This document shows, one piece after another, positions 36,299-47,309 of a DNA stretch of 64,000 nt (the first letter of the stretch is position 1; each line of letters opens with the position of its first letter). Source of the DNA: Bog-756 sp963704615 (GTDB lineage: Bacteria > Actinomycetota > Acidimicrobiia > Acidimicrobiales > RAAP-2); assembly GCA_963704615.1 (NCBI GenBank), contig OY969923.1, positions 2,108,001-2,172,000 of the forward strand, in the 5' to 3' direction. The translations under genes were made by a program, and so were the position numbers. The notes below the pieces were generated by a model, which did no database searches, was not told the origin of the DNA, and saw only the letters and a list, made by a program, of their open reading frames with translations.

Positions 36299-36889
36299 AT
36301 GCGAGACAACCGAGTCAACCGAGTCAGCAGGGTGTCATGGGTTCCGCGCCGGCAAGCACCTCGATGGCTGGTCGCCGGTGCCCTGGGCGTCCTGGTTTTG
36401 GTCGCAGCAGCCTGCACCAACGGCAGCGCCGCCCCGAGCACCACGACGACCACCAACGCCAGCGACGCCTCGGCCTTGGTGAGAGTGGCGAAGGTCGGAT
36501 CCTTCCACAGCGTGCTGGTCAACCACTCGGGCATGACCCTCTACCGGTTCACTCTGGACAGCAACGATAAATCCGCATGCTACGGATCCTGTGCCTCCCT
36601 CTGGGTCCCATTCACCGTTCCTGCCGGCACCACGACCGTGACCGGGGGAACCGGTCTCGACAGTGCTGATCTCGGGACCATCACCCGTACCGACGGCACC
36701 CACCAGGTGACGTACAAGGGGATTCCCTTGTATACGTACTCCGGTGACACCAAGGCCGGTCAGGCCTCGGGTCAGGGTGTGGACCACACCTGGTACGTCG
36801 TTTCGCTGTCGGCCAAATCGACAGCATCGGCGTCGGGAGCATCGACGCCCTCGACCCCGAGCACGGCCTCTGGTGGATACGGCTACTGA
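36299..36889 (+). CDS. Secreted-repeat lipoprotein (PF03640 type)
   Basis: A 196-residue exported protein. The N-terminus is basic (RDNRVNRVSRVSW), then a hydrophobic segment ending LVAAAC, a lipobox with the cysteine about residue 39. Two repeats of the family of unknown function follow: GMTLYRFTLDSNDKSACYGS with CASLW, and HQVTYKGIPLYTYSGDTKAG with WYVV. Thr- and Ser-rich linkers flank them. AAGGAG lies 7 nt before the ATG. It is followed by an ECF sigma/anti-sigma pair, a common setting for surface lipoproteins. Confidence 0.85.
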   Translation: MRDNRVNRVSRVSWVPRRQAPRWLVAGALGVLVLVAAACTNGSAAPSTTTTTNASDASALVRVAKVGSFHSVLVNHSGMTLYRFTLDSNDKSACYGSCASLWVPFTVPAGTTTVTGGTGLDSADLGTITRTDGTHQVTYKGIPLYTYSGDTKAGQASGQGVDHTWYVVSLSAKSTASASGASTPSTPSTASGGYGY

Positions 36890-36938
36890 ACCCGCCCTGG
36901 GGGTCGATGGCCACCAGCGAGTCGATAACGTCTCTGGT

Positions 36939-37508
36939 GTGAGCGAATCCGGCGGCTCCTGGTCGCCGACCCCTAATGCCTCCGAGGCGAGGGTGCATCC
37001 GTCAACGGCGGACCAACAGGGACTCGAGGATGCCTACACCGCCTATCGGTCCGAGCTGACCGGTCTGGCTCGCAGAGCCCTGGGGAGTGCCCATCTGGCC
37101 GAGGAGGCCGTGCAGGAGACCTTCGCACGTGCTTGGCGTTCCCGTCACCGGTTCGATGCCTCCCGCGGTTCGTTGAGGACCTGGCTCTACTCCATCGAGC
37201 GAAACCTCCTGGTCGACATGGCGCGGACCCGGCAGCGCCAGGAGGTCCGTGATGCTCGACTGGGTGGCGAAGCCGATCTCATCGATGATCACGTCGAGAG
37301 CACCATCGCCTCCTGGCAGGTCGAAGAGGCTGTCCGTCAACTCTCGACGGCCCACCGGACGATCGTCGTCGAGATGTACTTCAAGGGCCGGACGAGCAAG
37401 GAGATGGCAGATCGTCTCGCCGTGCCCGAGGGTACGGTGCGGAGCCGCCTGTTCTATGCACTCAAGGCCATGAAGTTGACGCTTGAGGAGATGGGGTGGA
37501 ACGAATGA
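36939..37508 (+). CDS. ECF RNA polymerase sigma factor
   Basis: The 189-residue protein has region 2 (YRSELTGLARRALGSAHLAE, EAVQETFARAWRSRHRF, LRTWLYSIERNLLVDMAR) and region 4 (LSTAHRTIVVEMYFKGRTSK, EMADRLAVPEGTVRSRLFYA). Start GTG 36939 is chosen because the frame upstream runs into the lipoprotein gene with no conserved sequence. The next gene, overlapping by 4 nt, is its likely membrane anti-sigma factor. Confidence 0.92.
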   Translation: MSESGGSWSPTPNASEARVHPSTADQQGLEDAYTAYRSELTGLARRALGSAHLAEEAVQETFARAWRSRHRFDASRGSLRTWLYSIERNLLVDMARTRQRQEVRDARLGGEADLIDDHVESTIASWQVEEAVRQLSTAHRTIVVEMYFKGRTSKEMADRLAVPEGTVRSRLFYALKAMKLTLEEMGWNE

Positions 37509-38221
37509 CAGAGCGGGACTGCTCTGGATGGAGAGGGGTGCTGGCCATGGATGCCATCGGTCGCGCCGATGAGAAGGAAGCCCGGGAGCTTGCCGAACAC
37601 CTCGAGGAATGCGGTCAATGTCGGACCGACGCCGAGGAGGTGCGCACTGCCGCAGGTGCGCTGAGCCTGCTGGACGCCGCCCAGGTCGCCGACCTCGAGA
37701 GGGGGTCCACGGTCGTGGGTCTCGCTGCCGGGAGCGAGCCCGTTCTGCCGGGCCTCGGTGGCGGGCCCGAACCGGTAGCCGAAATCCGGCCCATCGATCG
37801 CCGCGGCCGTCGGCCGGCGGAGGGGAAGAAGAAGTGGGTGACCGCGGCCGCTTGCGTCGCTGCCGTCGCCGCCGCCGTTGCGGTGGTGGCTGCGGTGGCG
37901 CTGGGAGGTTCCTCCACGCCCCCGACCAGGACCGTGGCGCTGTCCGGTGAACCGGGGGTCACCGCGTCGGTCGTCCTCACCAGCCAGGCCTGGGGCACCC
38001 GGGCCGTCTTGACCGAGTCGGGCCAGGCGGCCGGACAGGCCCTCACCGTATCGATGCGGACGGCTTCCGGTCGGTGGTGGGTGGCCGGCAGCTACCGGAC
38101 GACAGGCCGGTCGGGGAGCCTCGAGGTGTCGCTCTCCTGCGCGGTCCCGGCCAACCAGATCACCGATGTATGGGTCTCCGACCAGGGCGGTCACACGGTC
38201 CTCAACGGCTACGTAAACTAG
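37505..38221 (+). CDS. Zinc-binding membrane anti-sigma factor
   Basis: The 238-residue protein has an N-terminal HLEECGQCR (His-x3-Cys-x2-Cys), the zinc anti-sigma motif that holds the sigma factor, then a charged linker, one membrane helix (WVTAAACVAAVAAAVAVVAA, about residues 115-138) and an extracytoplasmic beta-rich domain (RTVALSGEPGVTASVVLTS; SLSCAVPANQITDVWV). ATG 37505 overlaps the sigma stop. The C-terminal domain may sense an envelope signal. Confidence 0.9.
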   Translation: MTERDCSGWRGVLAMDAIGRADEKEARELAEHLEECGQCRTDAEEVRTAAGALSLLDAAQVADLERGSTVVGLAAGSEPVLPGLGGGPEPVAEIRPIDRRGRRPAEGKKKWVTAAACVAAVAAAVAVVAAVALGGSSTPPTRTVALSGEPGVTASVVLTSQAWGTRAVLTESGQAAGQALTVSMRTASGRWWVAGSYRTTGRSGSLEVSLSCAVPANQITDVWVSDQGGHTVLNGYVN

Positions 38222-38242
38222 GCACTGTTCCCGAGTTGAAGC

Positions 38243-38266
38243 GCCCCGCAGCGTCGGCTGCAGGGC
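38243..38266 (+). terminator. Probable terminator after the anti-sigma gene
   Basis: GCCCCGCAGC and GCTGCAGGGC form a 10-bp stem with one mismatch and a 4-nt loop, 20 nt after the anti-sigma stop and before the rRNA promoter. A weakly T-rich stretch follows. Confidence 0.5.
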
Positions 38267-38323
38267 CCCTTGTGGGTTGTCGGGGTGCTCGGACTCTGGG
38301 CCCGGGGTTCGAGTCCTGGGCGA

Positions 38324-38352
38324 TTGACAGGCCCAGTCCTATGAGATAGGGT
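38324..38352 (+). promoter_or_regulatory. rRNA operon promoter
   Basis: TTGACA (38324-38329), 17 bp, TAGGGT (38347-38352): a near-consensus housekeeping promoter in the right place, about 300 bp before 16S. Transcription should begin near 38359. Confidence 0.8.
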
Positions 38353-38472
38353 AACTAGTCCTGGTGAACGACCCGCGAGGGCGTTTTCAGGCACCTTCAG
38401 AATGGGGCTCTTGCCTCTGCATGGGGAAATTCCGGCATCGACGCCAGTTGGCGTGTGCCTGATCGCTCCTTG

Positions 38473-38488
38473 AAAACGGAATAGTGAT
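38473..38488 (+). promoter_or_regulatory. 16S processing stem, 5' arm
   Basis: AAAACGGAATAGTGAT is a perfect complement of ATCACTATTCCGTTTT at 40329-40344 in the spacer, with weaker pairing continuing outward. This long stem brackets 16S and is the expected RNase III cutting site. Confidence 0.85.
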
Positions 38489-38562
38489 AGCCAAAAGTCA
38501 GTGCGGGCGATCGCGGGGAAACCTACGGTCGCTAGTCAATTAAGCATTGAACGGACAATGTC

Positions 38563-38573
38563 TGTTCTTTGCC
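38563..38573 (+). promoter_or_regulatory. boxA antitermination site in the 16S leader
   Basis: TGTTCTTTGCC resembles bacterial rRNA boxA. The same GTCTGTTCTTTG string recurs in the 16S-23S spacer at 40473-40483, which is where a second boxA is expected; this repetition is the main support. Confidence 0.65.
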
Positions 38574-38654
38574 AGTATTCAGTTGACCGAGAGGATCAGT
38601 GTCCTCGAGGTCAGCTCTTCGATTTCGGTCAGGCCTTCGGGTCTGATTGGGGTC

Positions 38655-40552
<1,898 letters not shown>

Positions 40553-41078
40553 CTCCAAGTTACAAAGAGTCAACGGCGGATGCCTTGGCGCCTGAAGCCG
40601 AAGAAGGACGTGGGAGGCTGCGATAAGCCACGGGGAGTTGCCTACCAAGCTTTGATCCGTGGACGTCCGAATGGGGAAACCCGACACCCGTCATGGGGTG
40701 CCACCCTGGTCTGAACGCATAGGACCAGCGGAGGGAACCGGGGGAATTGAAACATCTCAGTACCCCGAGGAGAGGAAAACAACAGTGACTCCCTGAGTAG
40801 CGGCGAGCGAAACGGGATGAGCCTAAACCGAGTTGGTGTCAAAGCCTGGTGGCGTTGCCAATTCGGGGTTGTGGGAGCCGATAGAAGGTGCACCAGAACC
40901 TTCACGGAGTTACAAAACCAATTGTCTAGTGGAAGCATCCAGGAAAGATGCGCCGCAGAGGGTAACAGCCCCGTACACGAAAGAGATTGGACTCCGATCG
41001 GATTTCCCGAGTAGCGCCGGATCCGGGAAAGCCGGCGTGAATCTGCGAGGACCACCTCGTAAGGCTAAGTACTCACAG

Positions 41079-41126
<48 letters not shown>

Positions 41127-41729
41127 GGGAGGGGAGTGAAATAGTACCTGAAACCGTTGACTTACAAACAGTCAGAGCGTCGTCGACACTTTGTGTCGGC
41201 CGTGATGGCGTGCCTTTTGAAGAATGAGCCAACGAGTTATGGTGTGTGGCGAGGTTAACCCGTGAGGGGGAGCCGAAGCGAAAGCGAGTCTTAATAGGGC
41301 GAATTAGTCGCATGCTGTAGACCCGAAGCCGAGTGAGCTAGCCATGGGCAGGCTGAAGCGGGGGTAAGACCCCGTGGAGGGCCGAACCCACCCTGGTTGA
41401 AAACAGGGGGGATGACCTGTGGTTAGGGGTGAAAGGCCAATCAAACTCGGTGATAGCTGGTTCTCCCCGAAATGCATTTAGGTGCAGCGTCGGGCGTTCA
41501 GCATCGGAGGTAGAGCACTGAATGGGCTAGGGGGCCTACAAGCTTACTGACCCCAATCAAACTCCGAATGCCGATGCTCTAGAGCCTGGCAGTGAGACTA
41601 CGAGGGATGAGCTTCGTTAGTCGAGAGGGAAACAGCCCAGACCGCCAGCTAAGGCCCCTAATTTTTGACTAAGTGGAAAACGATGTGGGAACGCAAAGAC
41701 AGCCAGGAGGTTGGCTCAGAAGCAGCCAC

Positions 41730-41765
<36 letters not shown>

Positions 41766-42687
41766 GTCCTGCGCGGACAATGTAACGGGGCTCAAGTCAA
41801 AAGCCGAAGCTGCGGATTTCCATTCCGCCCGAGTATCGGACGTCCAGAGCAATGAATCACTTCGGTGATTCGGCGCCGAGGACGCCGTATTGACGCTTGG
41901 GAGTCACGGAGTGGGAGTGGTAGGGGAGCGTCGATCCCGCTGAGAAGCGGCGGTGTGAACCGTCGTGGAGCGCGGTCGAGTGAGAATGTTGGTATGAGTA
42001 GCGAGAGAGGGGTGAGAAACCCCTCCGCCGTAAGCCCAAGGGTTCCTGGGGAAGGCTAATCCTCCCAGGGTAAGTCGGGAGCTAAGGCGAGGCCGAGAGG
42101 CGTAGTCGATGCACAACTGGTTGATATTCCAGTACTTCCGTGTCCGCGCCATTTCCAATACCGGTGTCCTAAGGGGCTGTCCTTCGGGGCGAACCGACCG
42201 ACCCGGTGGCGGAAAGCGAAGGAGGGACGCAGGAGGGTAGGTGAGCCCAGGCGTTGGTTGTCCTGGGGTAAGCGTGTAGGAGGAGGTCCAGGCAAATCCG
42301 GACCTCATGAACTCCGAGGCGCGATGCCGAGCCACACCAGGTGAAGTCACTAATCCCATGCTGCCGAGAAAAGCTTCTAGCGAGCTGGCACGGAACCCGT
42401 ACCCCAAACCGACACAGGTGGGCGGGTAGAGAATACCAAGGCGATCGGGAGAACTGTGGTTAAGGAACTCGGCAAAATACCTCCGTAACTTCGGGAGAAG
42501 GAGGGCCTCACTAAGATGACGAACTTCGCGTTCCGAGTCTGAAGGGGCCGCAGAGAATAGGGGAAAGCGACTGTTTACTAAAAACACAGGAGCGTGCGAA
42601 GTCGAAAGACGATGTATACGCTCTGACGCCTGCCCGGTGCCGGAAGGTTACGGGGAAGGGTTAGCCCTCGGGCGAAGCTCTGAACCT

Positions 42688-42722
<35 letters not shown>

Positions 42723-43520
42723 TTGTAATAGGGCCGTTATAAAACCCCGCTATATGCTGGAACATCCGAGTATCCGGTGGTACTCGTCCTTGTCACACCC
42801 GCTTCATAGGGTGCCGGCATGGGCAGTGAAAATCCATCCGGTGCGGACAATCAGCAGGAAACTGCCAGTCCTTGTCTTGTGCTTGATCCCAACTGGATCG
42901 CTGGTTTCGTGGATGGCGAGGGTTGTTCCTCCGTTTCGGTTCATCGCAGTTCGATGATGCGCCGGCATGGGGGGGGTAACTCCTGCCCGTTTTCCACGTC
43001 TATCAGCACCAGGACCATCGAGAGGTTCTCGAAGCTATGGTCCCGACCTTCGGCTGCGGGCGAATTCGCCCGAAAGGGCCCGAGGAGCAGTGTTCTGACC
43101 TATGCGGTCGAAGCACTTCAGGACCTGGAAGTTGCCATTGTGCCGTTCTTCGAGCACCACCCTCTCGTCGTGAAGCGTGACAACTTCTCGATATTCGCCG
43201 CCATTGTGCGGTGAATGCGAAAGGAGGAACATTTGACGAGGTCGGGGTTTGAGCGTCTGGTGGGGCTTGCGTATGGCATGAATGCCACAATGGCAAGCAA
43301 CGATCCAGAAGTATTGAGCAAGTATTGTCAGGATCCTCAGAGACTGCACGCGAGGCTCTCAGGTAGCAAGAACTCCAGTTCCCACGGGAGAAAATGCGAT
43401 CGGAGATGAAGATACAGTCCGAACCTCATGGCGACATGGGGAGTCAGGCAGAAATGACCTGGCCGCCTATGAGGCAAAAGGCAAGTAAGCCTGCTGTCGA
43501 AATGGGTAGTAACAAAAGTG
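42723..43520 (+). mobile_element. Group I self-splicing intron in 23S rRNA at the position of E. coli U1923
   Basis: The 5' exon ends ATAACGGT and the intron guide GCCGTTAT (42734-42741) pairs with all eight bases, with the last T of the exon facing G: the required U-G at a group I 5' splice site. TAGG directly before the guide pairs with CCTA of the 3' exon (P10). The last intron base is G (43520). Core elements are readable: Q-like AATCAGCAGG (42849-42858), R-like TCAGAGACTGCACG (43337-43350) and S-like AAGATACAGTCC (43409-43420), with P7 GACTG/CAGTC. The site equals the I-CeuI intron site of Chlamydomonas chloroplast LSU. A broken LAGLIDADG gene lies inside. Whether it splices in the cell is not shown by sequence. 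Confidence 0.93.
42819..43409 (+). pseudogene. Degenerate LAGLIDADG homing endonuclease gene in the intron
   Basis: Pieces of one single-motif LAGLIDADG protein are readable in order but not in one frame. From 42819, WIAGFVDGEGCSSVSVH holds the LAGLIDADG helix. After the run of eight Gs (42969-42976) the conserved part LLPVFHVYQHQDHREVLEAM / GCGRIRPKGP is in another frame, next to a TAA (42977-42979). At about 43081 the first frame resumes (RSSVLTYAVEALQDL, IVPFFEHHPLVVKRDNF) until TGA 43212-43214, after which the same frame continues MRKEEHLTRSGFERLVGLAY to 43409. The usual GEGCF is GEGCS. The enzyme would cut intronless 23S genes; this copy should be inactive. Confidence 0.88.
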
Positions 43521-43575
<55 letters not shown>

Positions 43576-43833
43576 CGACTTTCCTACTGTCTCAACCACA
43601 GACCCGGCGAAATTGAAGTACGAGTAAAGATGCTCGTTAGCTGCATCAGGACGGAAAGACCCCGTGGACCTTTACTACAGCTTGCTGTTGAGTTTTAGTA
43701 CATATTGTGTAGGATAGGTGGGAGACTTTGAAGCATTGGCGCCAGCCAGTGTGGAGTCAACCTTGAAATACCACCCTTTATGTGCCGGAACCCTAACCTC
43801 GGTCCGTTATCCGGATCAGGGACAGCGTCAGGT

Positions 43834-43865
<32 letters not shown>

Positions 43866-44084
43866 ACGTAACGGAGGCGCCCAAAGGTTTCCTCAGGCTG
43901 GTTGGCAATCAGCCGTCGAGTGCAATGGCACAAGGGAGCTTGACTGCGAGACCTACAAGTCGAGCAGGTGCGAAAGCAGGGCATAGTGATCCAGCGGTTG
44001 CTTGTGGAAGCGCCGTTGCTCAACGGATAAAAGGTACCCCGGGGATAACAGGCTCATCTTCCCCAAGAGTCCATATCGACGGGA

Positions 44085-44130
<46 letters not shown>

Positions 44131-44131
44131 C

Positions 44132-44167
<36 letters not shown>

Positions 44168-44183
44168 TACGCGAGCTGGGTTT

Positions 44184-44215
<32 letters not shown>

Positions 44216-44245
44216 ATGCAGCCGTAGGAGATTTGAGGAAGGCTA

Positions 44246-44276
<31 letters not shown>

Positions 44277-44332
44277 GCTCTCGTGTGTCAGTTGTCCTGC
44301 CAAGGGCACTGCTGATTAGCGACCTTCGGGTG

Positions 44333-44365
<33 letters not shown>

Positions 44366-44499
44366 CGTTCCAAGATGAGATCTCCCACAGGGACAACCTG
44401 GTAAGGCCCGTGGCCAGACGACCACGTCGATAGGCCGGAAGTGTACGTGCGGTAACGCATTCAGCTGACCGGTACTAATCGGCCGAGGGCTTGGGAACT

Positions 44500-44519
44500 T
44501 GCTCGTGCTCGCTATGGAA
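44500..44519 (+). promoter_or_regulatory. 23S processing stem, 3' arm
   Basis: Perfect 20-nt complement of 40525-40544, closing the stem around 23S. Confidence 0.88.
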
Positions 44520-44603
44520 CGCTCAGGGTGGCCGATCTCGGCCACACCGGGCTCGGATGTCCTCGCCTGGCGACGATGTTCTGGAGCCCCGGAGAGCGCA
44601 CAG

Positions 44604-44723
44604 TTTCCGGTGGCCATGGCGGCGGAGAGACACCCGTTCCCATTCCGAACACGGCAGTTAAGCCCGCCAGCGCCGATGGTACTTGGGGGGTAGCCCCCTG
44701 GGAGAGTAGGACGCCGCCGGGAT
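44604..44723 (+). rRNA. rrf: 5S ribosomal RNA
   Basis: About 120 nt beginning TTCCGGTGGCCATGGCGG, with the conserved CCCGTTCCCATTCCGAACAC and ending GTAGGACGCCGCCGGG. The terminal stem (CCGGTGG with CCGCCGG) sets the ends to within a couple of bases. It is the last gene of the rRNA operon. Confidence 0.96.
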
Positions 44724-44730
44724 TTCTCCA

Positions 44731-44763
44731 GACAATGCCCGCCGCTCGTCGGCGGGCATTGTC
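44731..44763 (+). terminator. rRNA operon terminator
   Basis: A perfect 14-bp stem (GACAATGCCCGCCG and its complement) with a 5-nt loop begins about 8 nt after 5S. There is no T tract, as is common in high-GC actinobacteria. Confidence 0.8.
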
Positions 44764-44868
44764 GCGTGTCACGCTGGTCGCCATCAGGTTGGCCACCTGG
44801 CTGACGGACCTGACCTCCTGTGACGATCCACCTGGGTGGATGAGTGTCGTGTCACCGGGGCTCGAGCC

Positions 44869-45771
44869 CTATGAACGGGTGAGGTTGACCCCCCACTCGT
44901 CGGACAGCCGCTTGTTCGAGTTTCGGTACCGCTCTTCTACCCACTGATCAAAGGTCTCATCAAAGAGGGGATGGCGGATTCGCAGACGGCTGAAGCTTCG
45001 GGTGAACGCCTCAGCGATCCGACGGGGGAAGACAAAGGGCGGATAGGGGTTCAGTTCGGTCCGCCGGAAATGGTTGAGATATTGGCGCACCCTGACTTCT
45101 CGATCCAGGGTGGACACATTCAGGCGCTGGGTCAACTGACTCTGTTCCATCGACCACGGGTCAATATTCAGGAACGTCGCCAATTCACCAAGAACCGTCC
45201 CCTGATCACGGGTGAACCGCCCATAGTCGATAACCATGATGTTCTGTCGCCCGAAGAGTTCGACATATCGAGAGAGCAATCGGTCGTATTCCCAGTAAGC
45301 AAGGTCAACCCCGACCGTTTTGATTTGCGGGAGCGGGTGGAGTGTCCTCGCTAGGCTTCCCGGCCAGCCCATACTGACGATTTGTTTGTACTCAGACCTG
45401 ATTGCGTCAGCCTGGTGACGGACCAGCCAAAAGATCTTTGCCCCGGGCAGCGTCGCATGCAGTCGGGACGCAATCCGAAAGCTGTCATACCCTCCGCTTG
45501 CCGCGTGTCCCGACAATCGTTCGGCGGAAACGATCAGCAATCTCGTACCATCGGTCGCCATACTCTGGGCTCGCTCATGGAAGAGCGCTCTGGCCGTCAA
45601 AGAGTCGAAATCGCTATCAGACGCGCCGACGATTTGCGTGACGAATGGGTCGTCGTGCAGCACCGGAACCACCTGAACATGATGGCGGAATGCGACCTGC
45701 TGGAACCATGTCGACGCTGTCTTGTGATAGCCGATGTGCACTGCAGCAGTCGGCGCTGATTCGGAATTCAT
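44869..45771 (-). CDS. Sulfotransferase-family protein
   Basis: A ~300-residue PAPS-dependent sulfotransferase-like protein. GYHKTASTWFQQ near residue 14 is the 5'-phosphosulfate loop (Lys-Thr/Ala-Ser/Thr), and RHQADAIRSEYKQ fits the 3'-phosphate site. Acceptor unknown; carbohydrate or lipid sulfation is possible. I use ATG 45771 because the P-loop begins soon after; an upstream ATG at 45798 or 45855 is open too. The gene faces the rRNA operon, is visibly lower in GC than its neighbours and stands alone, which suggests transfer. Confidence 0.7.
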   Translation of the reverse strand: MNSESAPTAAVHIGYHKTASTWFQQVAFRHHVQVVPVLHDDPFVTQIVGASDSDFDSLTARALFHERAQSMATDGTRLLIVSAERLSGHAASGGYDSFRIASRLHATLPGAKIFWLVRHQADAIRSEYKQIVSMGWPGSLARTLHPLPQIKTVGVDLAYWEYDRLLSRYVELFGRQNIMVIDYGRFTRDQGTVLGELATFLNIDPWSMEQSQLTQRLNVSTLDREVRVRQYLNHFRRTELNPYPPFVFPRRIAEAFTRSFSRLRIRHPLFDETFDQWVEERYRNSNKRLSDEWGVNLTRS

Positions 45772-45855
45772 CCTCAATAATCCCAACTGCCACGTCATTG
45801 CCAACGGTCTGACGATTGCACCGATACTGTACCGATGCACCACAGACCAGAGCAA

Positions 45856-46372
45856 CGGACCTTAGCGCCGTCAATCTGATCGACGGCGAGAGTGGCCTTG
45901 AACCTCGGCGGGTTCGACGTCGAGCGGGCACTCGGCGGGACGTGGGACGAAGCCACCAGAACGATGCTGGTGGACAGGCGCTCGATCTCTCGTGTGCCGA
46001 GTGGGACCCGCCAATGTCTCGGCGTAGCGAATCAGGGCCACGTGGACGTCGGTCAGATACTTCAACTGGAGGACATCGAGGGGACCGCCGACATGGGTGC
46101 CGACGCCGACTCTTGGTGAGCACGGCTGTCGGTGGTCGCCTTCGTCGGTGAGCGTCGAGCTAACGACCGGATGTTCGTCCGATGCCAGGTCCGGGCGTAC
46201 GTCCCGCCAGCACCAGCAGCCGTGCGTGCCCGGAGACCAGAAAATACGTCGGGCCGCGGACGCGACTGCAGAGATCTGACTCGAGGGCGACGCCGGGAGT
46301 GGCTCCCGATGGCTCGGCGATGATCGCCGACTCCGGGTACCCCATCGGTGCGGTCCGGGTCATGATGGGTGG
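45856..46372. other. Intergenic region without a recognisable gene
   Basis: About 600 bp lie between the sulfotransferase start and purU. Short open frames exist on both strands (for example minus 45871-46065 and 45617-46123) but none shows a family motif or a good ribosome site. The divergent promoters of both flanking genes must lie here. It may contain gene remnants. Confidence 0.5.
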
Positions 46373-47224
46373 GTGCGGCGCCTGATCCTCACCGTGACCT
46401 GCCCCGACCGCACTGGGATCGTGGCCGCCGTCACCGGCTTCATCGCCTCGCACGGAGGGTGGGTGGTGGAGGCGGCCCAGCACGGCGATCTGACCACCGG
46501 GACGTTCTTCCAACGGATCGAGGTCTTGGCTGACAGCCTGCCCTTCGACGCCGGGGATTTCGGATCCCGATTCGTCCAGGTCGCCGGTCAGTTCCAGTTG
46601 GACTGGCACCTGAGCGACACCGACATTCCCAAGAGGGTTGTCATCCTGGTCAGCCGCGAGGACCACTGTCTGGCCGATCTCCTGCACCGGTGGCGGGGCG
46701 GGGACCTCCAGTGTGACATTCCGGCGGTGATCTCCAATCATCCCGACCTTCGTTCACTGGTCGAATGGCACGGCATCGACTTCGTCCACGTACCCGTCGC
46801 AGCCGGCCACTCGGCCGAGGCCTTTGCCGAAATCACCTCCCTCCTCACTTCGATGCGGGCGGACGTGGTGGTCTTGGCTCGGTACATGCAGATCCTTCCC
46901 GCCAGCCTCTGCGACCTCTACCCCGGTCGGATCATCAACATCCATCACAGCTTCCTTCCCTCCTTTGCCGGTGCCCGCCCCTACCACCAGGCATTCGAGC
47001 GAGGGGTCAAGCTGATCGGAGCCACCTGTCACTACGTGACCGCCGAGCTCGACGCCGGTCCCATCATCGAACAGGACACCAGTCGAATCGACCACGGCGA
47101 CACCGTCGAGGACCTTCTGCGCATCGGTCGGGAGGTCGAGCGCTCGGTGCTGGCCCGTGGCCTGCGTTGGCATCTGGAGGACCGGGTTTTGCTCAACGGC
47201 AACCGCACCGTCGTATTCGACTGA
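46373..47224 (+). CDS. purU: Formyltetrahydrofolate deformylase
   Basis: It hydrolyses 10-formyl-THF to formate and THF, balancing one-carbon pools. The N-terminal ACT domain (LTVTCPDRTGIVAAVTGFIA) precedes a formyltransferase-like domain with NIHHSFLPSFAGARPYHQAF and TAELDAGPIIEQD, which contain the catalytic Asn, His and Asp. 283 residues. GTG 46373 is the only in-frame start close to the ACT domain; the two ATGs just upstream are out of frame. Confidence 0.95.
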   Translation: MRRLILTVTCPDRTGIVAAVTGFIASHGGWVVEAAQHGDLTTGTFFQRIEVLADSLPFDAGDFGSRFVQVAGQFQLDWHLSDTDIPKRVVILVSREDHCLADLLHRWRGGDLQCDIPAVISNHPDLRSLVEWHGIDFVHVPVAAGHSAEAFAEITSLLTSMRADVVVLARYMQILPASLCDLYPGRIINIHHSFLPSFAGARPYHQAFERGVKLIGATCHYVTAELDAGPIIEQDTSRIDHGDTVEDLLRIGREVERSVLARGLRWHLEDRVLLNGNRTVVFD

Positions 47225-47309
47225 TTGGCTGACGGACATCGCCCCCGTGGCTTGGGTCGGGGATGGCCGACACCGTGGATCGGGTGGTACGGCCGGTACA
47301 CTCGCACCC

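Noticed and set aside
38301..38322. GGTTCGAGTCC resembling a tRNA T-arm just before the rRNA promoter
   Set aside because: The T-stem has a mismatch, no matching acceptor 5' strand or D-arm is present, and the segment runs into the -35 box.
41904..42587. Open frames inside the 16S and 23S genes (for example minus 41904-42587)
   Set aside because: They lie in structured rRNA and have no protein-family similarity; only the intron frame carries a real protein motif.
42754..42957. Alternative plus-strand frame at the intron's 5' end (67 codons)
   Set aside because: Out of frame with the LAGLIDADG motif and without family similarity.
45617..46123. Minus-strand frame overlapping the sulfotransferase start
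   Set aside because: Arg/Pro/Ser-rich shadow with no motif or ribosome site; partly antiparallel to low-information DNA.
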